A stretch of DNA of 64,000 nucleotides from positions 1-64,000 of IMG/VR virus record IMGVR_UViG_3300048834_000455; one strand, 5' to 3'. This stretch comes from a virus. Each line of letters starts with the position of its first letter. The stretch's first letter is position 1. Positions 20,980 to 28,892 of this stretch are shown here, piece by piece. Position numbers and translations under genes: made by a program. Under the pieces are notes generated by a model that was not told the DNA's origin, ran no database searches, and saw nothing but the letters and a program-made list of their open reading frames with translations.

Positions 20980-20981
20980 AA

Positions 20982-22034
20982 CTATGGTTCTTCCTCTCGG
21001 TCGAGCACCTTGACCGCCTCGTGCAGATGGTCGGGAGAGAGCTTCGCGTACCTCTCCGTGATAGTGATCGAGCGGTGTCCCGCGAGAAGCTGGATGGTCC
21101 GCAGAGGTGTCCCTGCCATTGCCAACCGGCTGCAGTAGGTATGTCGCAGGTCGTGCCATCGCAGGTCGCGGATTCCGGCCTTCGCTAGCGCGGGCTTGAA
21201 GTGCTTTCGGTAGAAGTTGACGCCTGACCACGCCGTCCCCGTCAAAGGGTGGGGGAACAGCCACTCTGACCCCAGCGCCTCGGCGAGCTCCAATTGCTTG
21301 ATGATGAGCCTCCGCAGGTCGGCCCCCATCGGAACCTCGCGAGGGTAGCCGCTCTTCGTCAGGGGTAACCGGAGAACATTGGCGTCCAGGAGTACCTGGT
21401 TCGTCTTCGCCAGGAACTGCTCGGACTGTCTCATGCCCGATAGGAAGGCGATCTGCACGAAGCGCCACTTCCACGGCTCCATGTGTTCACGTAACCGTGC
21501 CTCCTCGCTGTCGCTAAGCCAACGTAAGCGGCCGTGGTCCTCCTTGAGCGCCTTGTATCCGCGGAGAGGGTTGGCCGGCAAGATGCGGTCTCTGACTGCC
21601 AAATTCAGCAGCGCATGGAGTCGCCTGGTCACGCGATTGACGCTGGCCGGTTGAAGCCCTCGCGCCAGCTCCTTCTGTTGCCACAGGCTCACCATCATCG
21701 GCGAAATCTTGGCAATCTTCGGATCGTTGAGGTCTCGGACCAGCCGGTTCTCTATGTGCTCGTGGTAGCGGTGTTGACGGTTGCGGGCCTGGTCGTCAGC
21801 GCGGTATCGCTTGGCCAGCTCGGAGAGGCGAACCGGCGTCTGCATCATGTCCGCTTGGATCTGATCCATCATCTCGAGGATCTTCTGTGCGGCCTTCTTG
21901 CCGTCTTTGCCGGGTCCACACTTGCGGCGGAATCGACGGCCGGTGTCGAGCTTCTTGTCTACCCAGTAATCGCCCGTCGTTGGGTCTTGTCGAATGTATT
22001 GCAGCTTCGTGCTAACTAGTGTGGGAATAGCCAT
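20982..22034 (-). CDS. int: Tyrosine recombinase / phage integrase
   Basis: 350 aa from the ATG at 22034, which has AAAGGAG upstream; a longer frame to 22178 is not needed. Arm-binding start, SAM-like core-binding domain to about residue 160, then the catalytic domain with R202 (S-G-M-R-Q-S-E), K227, H294/R297 (W-H-D-L-R-H-T), H320 (L-L-A-G-H) and the nucleophile Y329. All catalytic residues are present. The stop lies 2 bases from the right arm repeats of the att site, so it should act on that site at a tRNA-Thr gene. Confidence 0.95.
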   Translation of the reverse strand: MAIPTLVSTKLQYIRQDPTTGDYWVDKKLDTGRRFRRKCGPGKDGKKAAQKILEMMDQIQADMMQTPVRLSELAKRYRADDQARNRQHRYHEHIENRLVRDLNDPKIAKISPMMVSLWQQKELARGLQPASVNRVTRRLHALLNLAVRDRILPANPLRGYKALKEDHGRLRWLSDSEEARLREHMEPWKWRFVQIAFLSGMRQSEQFLAKTNQVLLDANVLRLPLTKSGYPREVPMGADLRRLIIKQLELAEALGSEWLFPHPLTGTAWSGVNFYRKHFKPALAKAGIRDLRWHDLRHTYCSRLAMAGTPLRTIQLLAGHRSITITERYAKLSPDHLHEAVKVLDREEEP

Positions 22035-22181
22035 GCTTCTCCTTTGGGAGGCGACCCGGCCGAGAGCGCGAAGAACAGGTTCTTCAGGCGCAGGTCTCGG
22101 GCTATCGGCTCGGGGCCTCGTTTTCTTCTGTGCCCTCATCATAAGGGCAGTTCTCAAATCGCGGGACGCGGTCGCCAAGAA

Positions 22182-22853
22182 TTATTTTGGATTCTTGGAA
22201 TTGACCGCCGCGTCTTCTCCTGGCAAGGGTTGCCGGTAGGCGTTAAGGTCCACGACTCGGCCCCCTCGAGGCCCGTGGTTCTCGTCTCGCCAGGCGATGG
22301 CCACCGACTTCCCGTCTTGGGCTCGACGTAGCAGGTTGAGCCTGCACAGCCTCTCCGCGACCGCAGACCGCGTGATCCTGAACCTGTTGGCGATGCCCTC
22401 GAGGTGGTGCTTGATTTGTCCATAGTGCATTTTCTCTCGCCGCTGCCAGCAAAGGATCAACTCGCGGCAGTCAGGGTCTTCTCGCAGCATCTCTCGAGGC
22501 AGCAAGAAAGTCATCTGGTACGTGAACGCCTCCTCTTCTTGCTGGGCCCCCATCGGGTATCCGCGAACCAAGCGCACTCTGTGCAAACGAAAGTGCGCCA
22601 TCTCGTGACACTTCAGGCCAACCTCCAGACCCATCAGGTTCGCCTGTGCATGGCACAGCCTCGCCAAGTGCTTGTTGATGAGAATGGCCGGTCGGCTCAG
22701 GTCGAGAGCCGCCTCCCTTTGCCCCAGCGGTACCCTGACCACGGGCAGGTTGAGCGCCTCCAATATCTCGTCCAAATGATCGGCTGGGACGCCAGCCTTT
22801 CCTCCAAGTAAAAAATTCCGATCATACTCACAAATCTCCTCAAGTTTACTCAC
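22182..22853 (-). CDS. ImmA/IrrE-type metallopeptidase
   Basis: 223 aa. H83-E84-M-A-H87 zinc motif preceded by a helix and followed about 20 residues later by Q-E-E-E-A-F-T-Y-Q-M-T-F-L-L-P, the usual third-ligand region of the ImmA/IrrE family. A C-terminal helical part resembling a winged helix (R-F-R-I-T-R-S-A-V-A-E-R-L) follows. In mobile elements such enzymes cleave the element's repressor to trigger excision. The likely target is the repressor at 25481. Confidence 0.9.
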   Translation of the reverse strand: MSKLEEICEYDRNFLLGGKAGVPADHLDEILEALNLPVVRVPLGQREAALDLSRPAILINKHLARLCHAQANLMGLEVGLKCHEMAHFRLHRVRLVRGYPMGAQQEEEAFTYQMTFLLPREMLREDPDCRELILCWQRREKMHYGQIKHHLEGIANRFRITRSAVAERLCRLNLLRRAQDGKSVAIAWRDENHGPRGGRVVDLNAYRQPLPGEDAAVNSKNPK

Positions 22854-22893
22854 TTAGTCCCTCCATCCGTTCGGATTGCTAGACTATCATGAA

Positions 22894-22955
22894 CGTGAAC
22901 ATAAGATCACTAGGTGTGTGCGGAAGGAATGTTTTGGGTCGCTGTCATGTTCACG
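22894..22955. repeat. Inverted repeat upstream of the ImmA-type gene
   Basis: CGTGAACAT (22894-22902) and ATGTTCACG (22947-22955) are perfect inverted copies in the 159-base gap between the peptidase gene and the membrane protein gene. May be an operator or part of a transcription stop; no gene is seen in the gap. Confidence 0.4.
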
Positions 22956-23012
22956 GAAATAAGCCGAAAATTATTCGAAAAATTTCTGGCTTACATGCAT
23001 GACCTTACGAAA

Positions 23013-23516
23013 TCATTTCTTTGGCGGGAGTGGGAGATTCTGCTGTTCTGGATCCGTCTCCATAAAGTCGGAAGGATCACGCTTGGTTACAATCAGCGTA
23101 GCGCCCCGAAGTCTAACTATGCATTGCAGCACTTGAAACAGGATACTAGAAAAGAAAAGAAGAGCGACATAGGTCAGTTTCGAGATGTCCAAGATGGCTG
23201 CCGCAGCGAAAAGCGGAATCCCGGCCAAAGCCCAATAGATGGTCTGATTGAAACTGTCTAGCAGAACTCTGTCTTTTCCCGTCTTTCTGAGGATCTCGAA
23301 ATGAGGCGATTGAACATAAAGGAGCATAACCGAAACCACGCTAGCCAGTAAGGCCGCTAGCGCCAGGCTTCCTCCTAGAATCGCCTCAATCAAGCTACTC
23401 TGGTGAATATCCCGGAAGATTTTGGCGGAAGTTTCCGGGGCCCGCCATCGTAGCACCGCCAAGCAAACGGGTATTACGGCCGCAATAAAGCTATTCGTCC
23501 AGAAGGCTTGGCGCAT
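23013..23516 (-). CDS. Four-span membrane protein of the lysogeny cassette
   Basis: 167 aa. Hydrophobic segments at about residues 8-25, 43-67, 92-110 and 114-132, then a charged tail (K-R-D-P-S-D-F ... P-P-K-K). No family recognised. The start overlaps the end of the 410-aa gene by 26 bases, so both are made together. The base composition is clearly more AT-rich than the rest. Small multi-span proteins paired with a soluble partner in prophage lysogeny regions are often exclusion or abortive-infection effectors; that role is inference. Confidence 0.8.
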   Translation of the reverse strand: MRQAFWTNSFIAAVIPVCLAVLRWRAPETSAKIFRDIHQSSLIEAILGGSLALAALLASVVSVMLLYVQSPHFEILRKTGKDRVLLDSFNQTIYWALAGIPLFAAAAILDISKLTYVALLFFSSILFQVLQCIVRLRGATLIVTKRDPSDFMETDPEQQNLPLPPKK

Positions 23517-24723
23517 CTTCTATGCTCTTGTCGGTTCCTTTCTTCGGGAGAACCAATTTTGCGTTAAGAATGTGGTCGCGGTGTTGGAGAAAAACGGCGT
23601 CTAGTTCAGCGAATGCCGCGATAGGATCCAAAACTCTTGAGCTACTCTTTTTTGTGGGGAGATCCACTTGGAATTCGCAGTACTTTTTGAGCAGATTGTA
23701 CTGCATTTCCTCGCCCCTGCTCGTCTTGCCCTTAAGACCGAGCTTCTTCACTTGACGTCCGATAGCCTTGCCTTCAGCGAGTTTGGTTAACCATTTTCTG
23801 ACCCATCCGTCGAACATTTTTGGACTTGTCCGAGACAGCATTATGATTTTAACAAGGTCTGGCTCACTGTCACTTATCAGTTTTCCCATATGCGTGTCTA
23901 ACTCAGCATCTTCTAGAAGATTTAACTGGTGGTCGGAGCCAGCGACAACCAACTCAAACTGATGAAACTCGTCCACATCTCTTAGAATATCTTCTGGCTT
24001 ATCTAGATCGGCCAGTTTCCAGAATCCTATAGTACCATGGACTTCTCGCAATCTTGGGTCTAGCTGTCTCGCAATGAAGCGGATCAGATGGAGGTCTTGG
24101 GGGCCATTCTTGTGCTTGATGAGACCAATTAGATTAGGAGCAAAAAAACTGAAGAAACAGCTATTGGCAATCCACCCTGCACGATGGTCGAAGTCTTTTA
24201 GTTCTCCATTGTGCTCTAGTTCCGGACAATCGTTGCCCGTTGAAAGGGCGAGCTGGTAGCGATTGGAACCGTGGCTGACAAGGGTTAGTCGAGAAGTCTC
24301 CGTGAGTTGCTGGACCCGCAAGTCTTTTTCAATAGAGTCGAGGGCAGCAATTAGCGTGGCTGCAGTCAAAGATGCGGAGTTTTTCTCGGATCGGAAGCGC
24401 TGAAACCTCAAGCGCCGACTAACTTTTCTCAGTCTTTCTGGCTCAAGCTCCTGGTTTCCACCCTTAGTGGAGACAGCTGCATAGGAGCCCTCGGGCTGCA
24501 AGAACCTTGCCGCGCTTCTGGGCTCCAGTGTGCGAACCAAGGGGAGTAATGCGAATTCACCCACCAGCACTTCAGCAACCTTCTTGGACTCGTGATCAAT
24601 GGCGACAATTACATCGTCGAACGGGTCTGGAGCTTTAACATGAAGTGGGCGCCGAAACTCAGTGTACTCAGGGCCTACCGCTGCCCTTGCTTGCTCGATT
24701 GGATCCCTCAATTTTCCTCGCAA
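23491..24723 (-). CDS. 410-aa soluble partner protein, candidate exclusion/defence component
   Basis: At least 410 aa. No domain recognised; alpha/beta with D-D-V-I-V-A-I-D-H-E near residue 38, a central C-F-F-S-F-F-A-P-N and a Lys-rich C-terminal third (V-K-K-L-G-L-K-G-K-T). The start is unclear: TTG at 24723 lacks a ribosome site and the frame stays open to about 24790 without ATG, while an ATG at the end of the preceding gene is in another frame, so a sequence or real frameshift is possible. Low GC and position between repressor and integrase mark it as accessory cargo. Confidence 0.75.
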   Translation of the reverse strand: MRGKLRDPIEQARAAVGPEYTEFRRPLHVKAPDPFDDVIVAIDHESKKVAEVLVGEFALLPLVRTLEPRSAARFLQPEGSYAAVSTKGGNQELEPERLRKVSRRLRFQRFRSEKNSASLTAATLIAALDSIEKDLRVQQLTETSRLTLVSHGSNRYQLALSTGNDCPELEHNGELKDFDHRAGWIANSCFFSFFAPNLIGLIKHKNGPQDLHLIRFIARQLDPRLREVHGTIGFWKLADLDKPEDILRDVDEFHQFELVVAGSDHQLNLLEDAELDTHMGKLISDSEPDLVKIIMLSRTSPKMFDGWVRKWLTKLAEGKAIGRQVKKLGLKGKTSRGEEMQYNLLKKYCEFQVDLPTKKSSSRVLDPIAAFAELDAVFLQHRDHILNAKLVLPKKGTDKSIEDAPSLLDE

Positions 24724-24784
24724 GGCACCCGTTGACGGCCGCCTCGAAAGAGGCCCTTCGTGCCATGTTTTCTGTCGACCGCGA

Positions 24785-25465
24785 TCATTGCTCCACGAAT
24801 ATGGGTGGCCATTTTTGCAGTACCCCCTTCATGCTAACCTCGTCGGCGTCGAGCGGAGAGACGGCCGCTTGCCCCATTTCCTTGAGCTTTAGCTCGTCGA
24901 TGGCCAGTCGCTGAACGTTGGCCATGGCCTTGATGTCGTTGACGTAGGGATCGGCTTTCCTGTTGGCTTTTTCCTCGGCGTCACATATCTGCCTGAAGAC
25001 CGCCCTCTGGACGCTCTCGGAATCGGGTAGCCGCGGCGTAACCTTTCCACGGACGCCATCCGAACGCTTAAGATAGCGGGACTCCCCCGAGAAGACGTAG
25101 ACCTCGAAGAATTCTCCAGTCTCTCCAGCGTACTTGACGGAAGAACCGCGTCGAAGGATTCCAATCTTCTCGCCACCCACCGAAGCCCAGACCTGAGCGT
25201 CCTTGGTCGCGGTCACTGCATCAACAGGGTCCGGGGCTTTGTAATCGCCAAAGGGGGTAAGGTCCGGCTTTTTCGTTTTACTCTCAGGCGCTTGAGGCTT
25301 CTCCGAAGACACCTCTTTGGGGGCCGGCTTCGGCTTAGCGTTCCGCTGCGGAGAGTCGTCGCCGGAGCATACCACAGCGCAAAGGACGAAGAAGGCTGCG
25401 ACGGAGTAGATGCAGCCCTTAGCAAGGCAACCGGGCACCTTCTTTTGGCCAACAGGTTCAGCCAT
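24785..25465 (-). CDS. Membrane-anchored protein with SH3-like segment
   Basis: 226 aa. Basic start, one hydrophobic helix (about residues 17-34) ending in V-V-C-S-G, which could be a signal anchor or a poor lipobox. A Lys/Pro-rich linker follows, then an extracytoplasmic part with an SH3-like pattern (A-Q-V-W-A-S-V-G-G-E-K-I-G-I-L-R-R-G) and a helical end. Lipid- or membrane-anchored SH3 proteins near phage repressors can block superinfection at the cell surface; this is a reasonable but unproven role. Confidence 0.75.
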   Translation of the reverse strand: MAEPVGQKKVPGCLAKGCIYSVAAFFVLCAVVCSGDDSPQRNAKPKPAPKEVSSEKPQAPESKTKKPDLTPFGDYKAPDPVDAVTATKDAQVWASVGGEKIGILRRGSSVKYAGETGEFFEVYVFSGESRYLKRSDGVRGKVTPRLPDSESVQRAVFRQICDAEEKANRKADPYVNDIKAMANVQRLAIDELKLKEMGQAAVSPLDADEVSMKGVLQKWPPIFVEQ

Positions 25466-25480
25466 AGAAGTAACCGCTCA

Positions 25481-25960
25481 TCAACCTTTCCCCCCCTTTT
25501 TCTTGTTGTTGCCACCGTCGCCGCGCTTCTTCTTGTCGTTCCGCGCGGCTAACTCGGCCTGCTCGGGAACCGCGACACCCATCTGAAGTGACTCCATCAT
25601 CAGCGCAAGGTTCTCATCAACGGCGCCGTCGGCGAACTTAGCCACCATCTCGTCGGTCCAAGCGAGTTGGTGGAGCGCTTTCTTGACTGCTTTGGCTTGC
25701 TGAATCTCGCCGTTTACGATCTGCATCGCGAGCTCAGGAGATATCGGCACAGGATCGTTCTCGTCTTCTCCCAGCAGCCAAGAGATTTTGACCCCGAGCT
25801 GCGCAGCCAACAGGGGCATCTGATCCCAGCTTGGCTTGTACTCCCCGTTGGTCCATCCGCCCACATTGCTGGCCCGCACGTCCATGCGCTTAGCCAGTTC
25901 ATACTTGCTTATCCCAAGCGCATTCCGCGCCATCTCTAGCCTTTCGGCAAATCGATCCAT
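25481..25960 (-). CDS. CI-like XRE repressor
   Basis: 159 aa from the ATG at 25960 (an in-frame ATG at 26008 would read through the promoter region). Residues 5-60 form an XRE helix-turn-helix (L-G-I-S-K-Y-E-L-A-K-R-M-D-V-R-A-S-N-V-G-G-W). The remainder is helical with a Lys/Gly-rich tail and no Ser-Lys autoprotease motif, so release from repression would need the ImmA-type protease. Divergent from the Cro-like gene across a 80-base operator region. Confidence 0.85.
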   Translation of the reverse strand: MDRFAERLEMARNALGISKYELAKRMDVRASNVGGWTNGEYKPSWDQMPLLAAQLGVKISWLLGEDENDPVPISPELAMQIVNGEIQQAKAVKKALHQLAWTDEMVAKFADGAVDENLALMMESLQMGVAVPEQAELAARNDKKKRGDGGNNKKKGGKG

Positions 25961-25983
25961 ATCGGCGATCCTAATGCAGAAGT

Positions 25984-26028
25984 TCTGTATTGACAACGAC
26001 CGGTTCATCTGTCATAAATGAATACAGA
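25984..26028. promoter_or_regulatory. Early rightward promoter with operator half-sites
   Basis: TTGACA (25990-25995), 17-base spacer, CATAAA (26013-26018) gives a rightward promoter for the Cro-like gene. Inverted half-sites TCTGTAT (25984-25990) and ATACAGA (26022-26028) flank it, so repressor binding would occlude the promoter. Confidence 0.65.
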
Positions 26029-26040
26029 GGAACTGTAATA

Positions 26041-26259
26041 GTGACTGTAGCCGAAAAGATAAAAGCCCTCCGTCAAGAGCGCGGACTCACCATGAAAGAG
26101 CTAGCCGAGGCCCTGGGGCTCAAGCACGCTTCACAGGTATCTAACTGGGAGAACGAGGCCAACGGGCCCAGCAAAACTGCCATTGTTCGCCTGGCCGAAT
26201 TCTTCGGGAAAGACACCGGATTCTTTTTGGAAGGCGCAAGTACCGCAACCAAAAGTTGA
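26041..26259 (+). CDS. Cro-like XRE regulator
   Basis: 72 aa from GTG at 26041, with AGAGGA upstream. Almost entirely one XRE domain (A-L-R-Q-E-R-G-L-T-M-K-E-L-A-E-A-L-G-L, then Q-V-S-N-W-E-N). Opposite to the CI-like gene, so probably the Cro of this switch. Confidence 0.85.
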   Translation: MTVAEKIKALRQERGLTMKELAEALGLKHASQVSNWENEANGPSKTAIVRLAEFFGKDTGFFLEGASTATKS

Positions 26260-26282
26260 CGGCCCTTGGTGGGCCACGACAC

Positions 26283-26298
26283 GGCGTGTTCATACGCC
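26283..26298 (+). terminator. Short hairpin after the Cro-like gene
   Basis: GGCGT/ACGCC stem with loop GTTCAT. No T-run follows, so it may regulate read-through or be mRNA structure only. Confidence 0.3.
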
Positions 26299-26354
26299 GA
26301 TTATACGGCCGCTCTCGGTATCGCGGGACGCGCCTACAAGAAAGGAGTGAGAAA

Positions 26355-26588
26355 ATGTATAGACCCGTGATGCAGGGAGGCCGTGGATTCGTGAGCCTCA
26401 CCCCCGAAATCGACAAACACCAAGAGTACTGGGAAAACGTCGTCTCCATCGGCCTGACGCAGATTCAACGCTGCGAGGATGCCCGGTGGAAGGTCCGTCA
26501 AGCCGTCGAGGAGCGCAAGGTGATTCCCGTCGACTTTCAACCCCGACCCGCCCAGATAAGAACAAAGCCGCCCAAAAGAGCGGCTTAG
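26355..26588 (+). CDS. Small early protein
   Basis: 77 aa, AAAGGAG 7 bases before the ATG. Basic C-terminal half. No motif. A 95-base gap without a gene precedes it and 92 bases follow. Confidence 0.65.
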   Translation: MYRPVMQGGRGFVSLTPEIDKHQEYWENVVSIGLTQIQRCEDARWKVRQAVEERKVIPVDFQPRPAQIRTKPPKRAA

Positions 26589-26680
26589 CTTTCCCGCTCG
26601 GCGTTCACAGCGCCGGGTGGGGTTCCCTCGGAGAGAGTTCTTGCCTCCGAGTATATCAACCGCTGGAGGTTTTCACAAGA

Positions 26681-26902
26681 GTGTCTGCTCTAACCCTGAC
26701 CGTAAAAGACATCGCTACTGACCTTCGTGTCCACGAGGACACCATCTACCGCGCTCTCTGGGCCGGGAAGCTCCGTGGCACCAAGCACAGCTTCGGCTGG
26801 CGCATTGCCCCATCTGACTACCGCAAGTGGCTCGACCATCATAGCTCTTCGCCTGCCGACGAGAAGGAAGCTCTGAAGGAGGCCCTCTATGGCCGCCGCT
26901 AA
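26681..26902 (+). CDS. Excisionase-like HTH_17 protein
   Basis: 73 aa from GTG at 26681 with GGAGG upstream. V-K-D-I-A-T-D-L-R-V-H-E-D-T-I-Y-R-A-L then G-K-L-R-G-T and W-R-I: a winged-helix of the excisionase/MerR-like group. Likely the excision factor for the integrase at 20982, or an early regulator. Confidence 0.8.
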   Translation: MSALTLTVKDIATDLRVHEDTIYRALWAGKLRGTKHSFGWRIAPSDYRKWLDHHSSSPADEKEALKEALYGRR

Positions 26903-27089
26903 CGACCGCTACGCCCTCGGTGTCCACACCATCTCCGAGGACGCTTACCCCGCGTTCCTGCTGGCTAAAATCCAGGCCGACCACGCGCAAGCCCCCGCAG
27001 AATCCCCCCTCCTCGGAGCCGCCGCCGTCGTTGGCGCCGTGCTGGGCGTCGTCCTCGTGTGCTACTGGCTGGGAGGTGTGTTGTCATGA
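26889..27089 (+). CDS. Small single-span membrane protein
   Basis: 66 aa overlapping the previous gene by 14 bases. Soluble first 40 residues, then one hydrophobic helix (L-G-A-A-A-V-V-G-A-V-L-G-V-V-L-V). Function unknown. Confidence 0.6.
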   Translation: MAAANDRYALGVHTISEDAYPAFLLAKIQADHAQAPAESPLLGAAAVVGAVLGVVLVCYWLGGVLS

Positions 27090-27373
27090 GGGAGATTCAC
27101 AGCATCCGCTACAGTCTCACGCTGGGCAGCCGCGCCGACGAGGTGTTCGCCGACACCTTGTGGGCCGAGGGCGAGAAGTTCGCGCGCATCCTCCAGGACG
27201 GCGACCTCGTGACCGCCGTTCTCGCGGAGGTGCCCGAGGGGCTATCGTCGCGGCCGGCGCGCACGTTCACCTGTCCCCTGGAGGCCGTCAAGTGGCTCAC
27301 CCGTGGCCTGCGTAGCGACGCCCGAGCGCTGTACATCGAGGCCGAGCAGGCGCAAGGGCTGGTGGCGGCATGA
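27086..27373 (+). CDS. Hypothetical early protein
   Basis: 95 aa, ATGA overlap. Beta-rich first half (I-R-Y-S-L-T-L-G-S), helical end. No motif. Confidence 0.65.
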   Translation: MREIHSIRYSLTLGSRADEVFADTLWAEGEKFARILQDGDLVTAVLAEVPEGLSSRPARTFTCPLEAVKWLTRGLRSDARALYIEAEQAQGLVAA

Positions 27374-27612
27374 GCTATCTAGTACGCCTACCCGTCTGGA
27401 TCGAGGTCTACGCCGACGAGGCTCCCGCCGACCCCGAGGCCTTCGCCAAAGACGCCGCCGAGGATGGAAGTGCCAACCTGGTGGTGGTCGGACCCGCCGA
27501 GACCACTTGCGTTGACTGCGGTCTCGGGCCTGACCACTGCGGGTGTGTCTCAGACGACGAGGACGCCCGCCAACTCGATAACCTGCAGAGAGCGAGAGAT
27601 ATCGCGGCATGA
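27370..27612 (+). CDS. Small zinc-binding protein
   Basis: 80 aa, ATGA overlap. An acidic N-terminus with W-I-E-V-Y-A-D-E-A and a C-V-D-C ... C-G-C cluster that could hold zinc. Confidence 0.65.
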   Translation: MSYLVRLPVWIEVYADEAPADPEAFAKDAAEDGSANLVVVGPAETTCVDCGLGPDHCGCVSDDEDARQLDNLQRARDIAA

Positions 27613-28202
27613 TCGAAACTTCTCACCTCCAAATCGCCCGTGACGCCCTCCGCGAAAAAGTCGATGCCCTTGAAAAAGAGCGCGATAAGGCCGCGAAGGC
27701 GGTGCGGGAATACACGAATGTAGGCGACTGGCTTGCCCTCGGTCGGGAGCACTACGAGGCTTTTGAGGCCGCCGCCACCGAGCGATACCGCGAGGCGCTG
27801 TTTGCCCTGGACGCGCTAGGCAACCGCCTGGAGAGCCTGGAGCGCAAAGTCAAGAAGGCTCCCAGCTCGGTGACCCTCGCCTTCACCATGTCGATGCCTG
27901 GCCGCAACTCGTGGAACGGGCGCTGGTCGGGCGAGGACAAGGTCTACGCCCTGGTCCGCACCTTTCGCGGCAAAGACGTTCCCGCAGCGCAGGCCCTGGT
28001 CGCTAAAGACTACCTCTACCGCTGGGATGACGGCTGGTGCGCGGGCGTAACCGTCACCGAAGTCACGAGCGCGGAGGCTGCCAAGCTGCGCCGCAAGTCG
28101 GCCGGCTTCTGCGGCTACGACTGGATGGTTGGCTCGATCGTCAGACACGGCCGCATCACCACCGACCACGACCTTGCCAAGGAGGCTTCATGCGCAACCT
28201 AA
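27609..28202 (+). CDS. Hypothetical phage protein with N-terminal coiled coil
   Basis: 197 aa, ATGA overlap. Residues 1-85 form a helical hairpin; residues 90-185 hold N-S-W-N-G-R-W-S-G, Y-L-Y-R-W-D-D-G-W-C-A-G-V and G-F-C-G-Y-D-W-M-V-x-S-I, a pattern I have seen in unnamed phage and plasmid proteins. Function unknown. Confidence 0.75.
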   Translation: MIETSHLQIARDALREKVDALEKERDKAAKAVREYTNVGDWLALGREHYEAFEAAATERYREALFALDALGNRLESLERKVKKAPSSVTLAFTMSMPGRNSWNGRWSGEDKVYALVRTFRGKDVPAAQALVAKDYLYRWDDGWCAGVTVTEVTSAEAAKLRRKSAGFCGYDWMVGSIVRHGRITTDHDLAKEASCAT

Positions 28203-28414
28203 CCATGTACGGCTACGCCGCCGAGGGCAAGCACGATCTCGGTGCCTACGCCTTTCTTCACGAAGACCAGCGCGACGAGGAGGCCAAAGAGGCCCACCGT
28301 TTCGGTACCAACACCCGTGTGCGGAAATTCAAGTTCACGCTCGAGTTTGCCGAGGACCTGTTCCCGGCCGAGCCCGAGGTTAACGGCGGAGCGACCAAGG
28401 CGGTGCTTTCATGA
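28190..28414 (+). CDS. Hypothetical early protein
   Basis: 74 aa from the ATG at 28190 with AAGGAGG upstream, inside the end of the preceding gene. Contains R-V-R-K-F-K-F-T-L-E-F. No motif. Confidence 0.65.
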   Translation: MRNLTMYGYAAEGKHDLGAYAFLHEDQRDEEAKEAHRFGTNTRVRKFKFTLEFAEDLFPAEPEVNGGATKAVLS

Positions 28415-28638
28415 ACGGCTTCACCGACGAGCAATGGGTTCGCTACCAAGCGGAGCACACCGCCGCCGCTACCGAGATGCTCTATCGCAACGTGCGCGAC
28501 AAAGCCACCGAGGTGCACAACGAGAAGCTGCGCGAGCTTCGCCCCATCGGCGGTGTCATCGCTAGCGCCGTCACCGGCAACCCCCAGGCCCCGGCCGAGG
28601 TTCGCGAGTTCTGGGCGCGGATTGGAGACCGCAAGTGA
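28411..28638 (+). CDS. Small helical early protein
   Basis: 75 aa, ATGA overlap. Helical, with Tyr/Glu/Ala-rich first half. No motif. Confidence 0.6.
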   Translation: MNGFTDEQWVRYQAEHTAAATEMLYRNVRDKATEVHNEKLRELRPIGGVIASAVTGNPQAPAEVREFWARIGDRK

Positions 28639-28892
28639 AGATCCATCCCACGTTTCGCGCCGCCGAGTATCCCGTCGACTGGAGCCGCCTCACCGTGCTC
28701 TCGGTGGCGCTGGGCAAGCTGCCTTGCTACGGCGAGCCCGACCCCTACCTCGCACACCTCGTTGACCGCGACCCGCCTGCGCTGTCCGAGGCGCGGATGG
28801 AGGACCTGCGGGGCCTGGCCCGTGCCGGCGTGACACCCGAGGAGATTCTGGCGAGGCTTTCGCCGGACGAGCTTGCGAGGTTGCCCTACTGA
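28635..28892 (+). CDS. Hypothetical early protein (GTG start)
   Basis: 85 aa, GTGA overlap. Ends with a helix pair G-V-T-P-E-E-I-L-A-R-L-S-P-D-E-L. No family. Confidence 0.6.
   Translation: MKIHPTFRAAEYPVDWSRLTVLSVALGKLPCYGEPDPYLAHLVDRDPPALSEARMEDLRGLARAGVTPEEILARLSPDELARLPY

Larger units (their letters stand above)
20697..20980 (+). other. Phage attachment site (attP-like)
   Basis: The region between 20659 and 20981 has no gene. It holds left arm repeats, promoter-like sequence, the tRNA-Thr half and right arm repeats, directly downstream of the intact integrase gene. Arms on both sides fit an unintegrated attP, or the middle junction of two tandem prophages. Confidence 0.7.

Noticed and set aside
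22914-23261. Plus-strand frame of 115 codons opposite the four-span membrane protein
   Set aside because: The minus-strand frame has clear transmembrane periodicity and overlaps its operon partner; the plus frame lacks a ribosome site.
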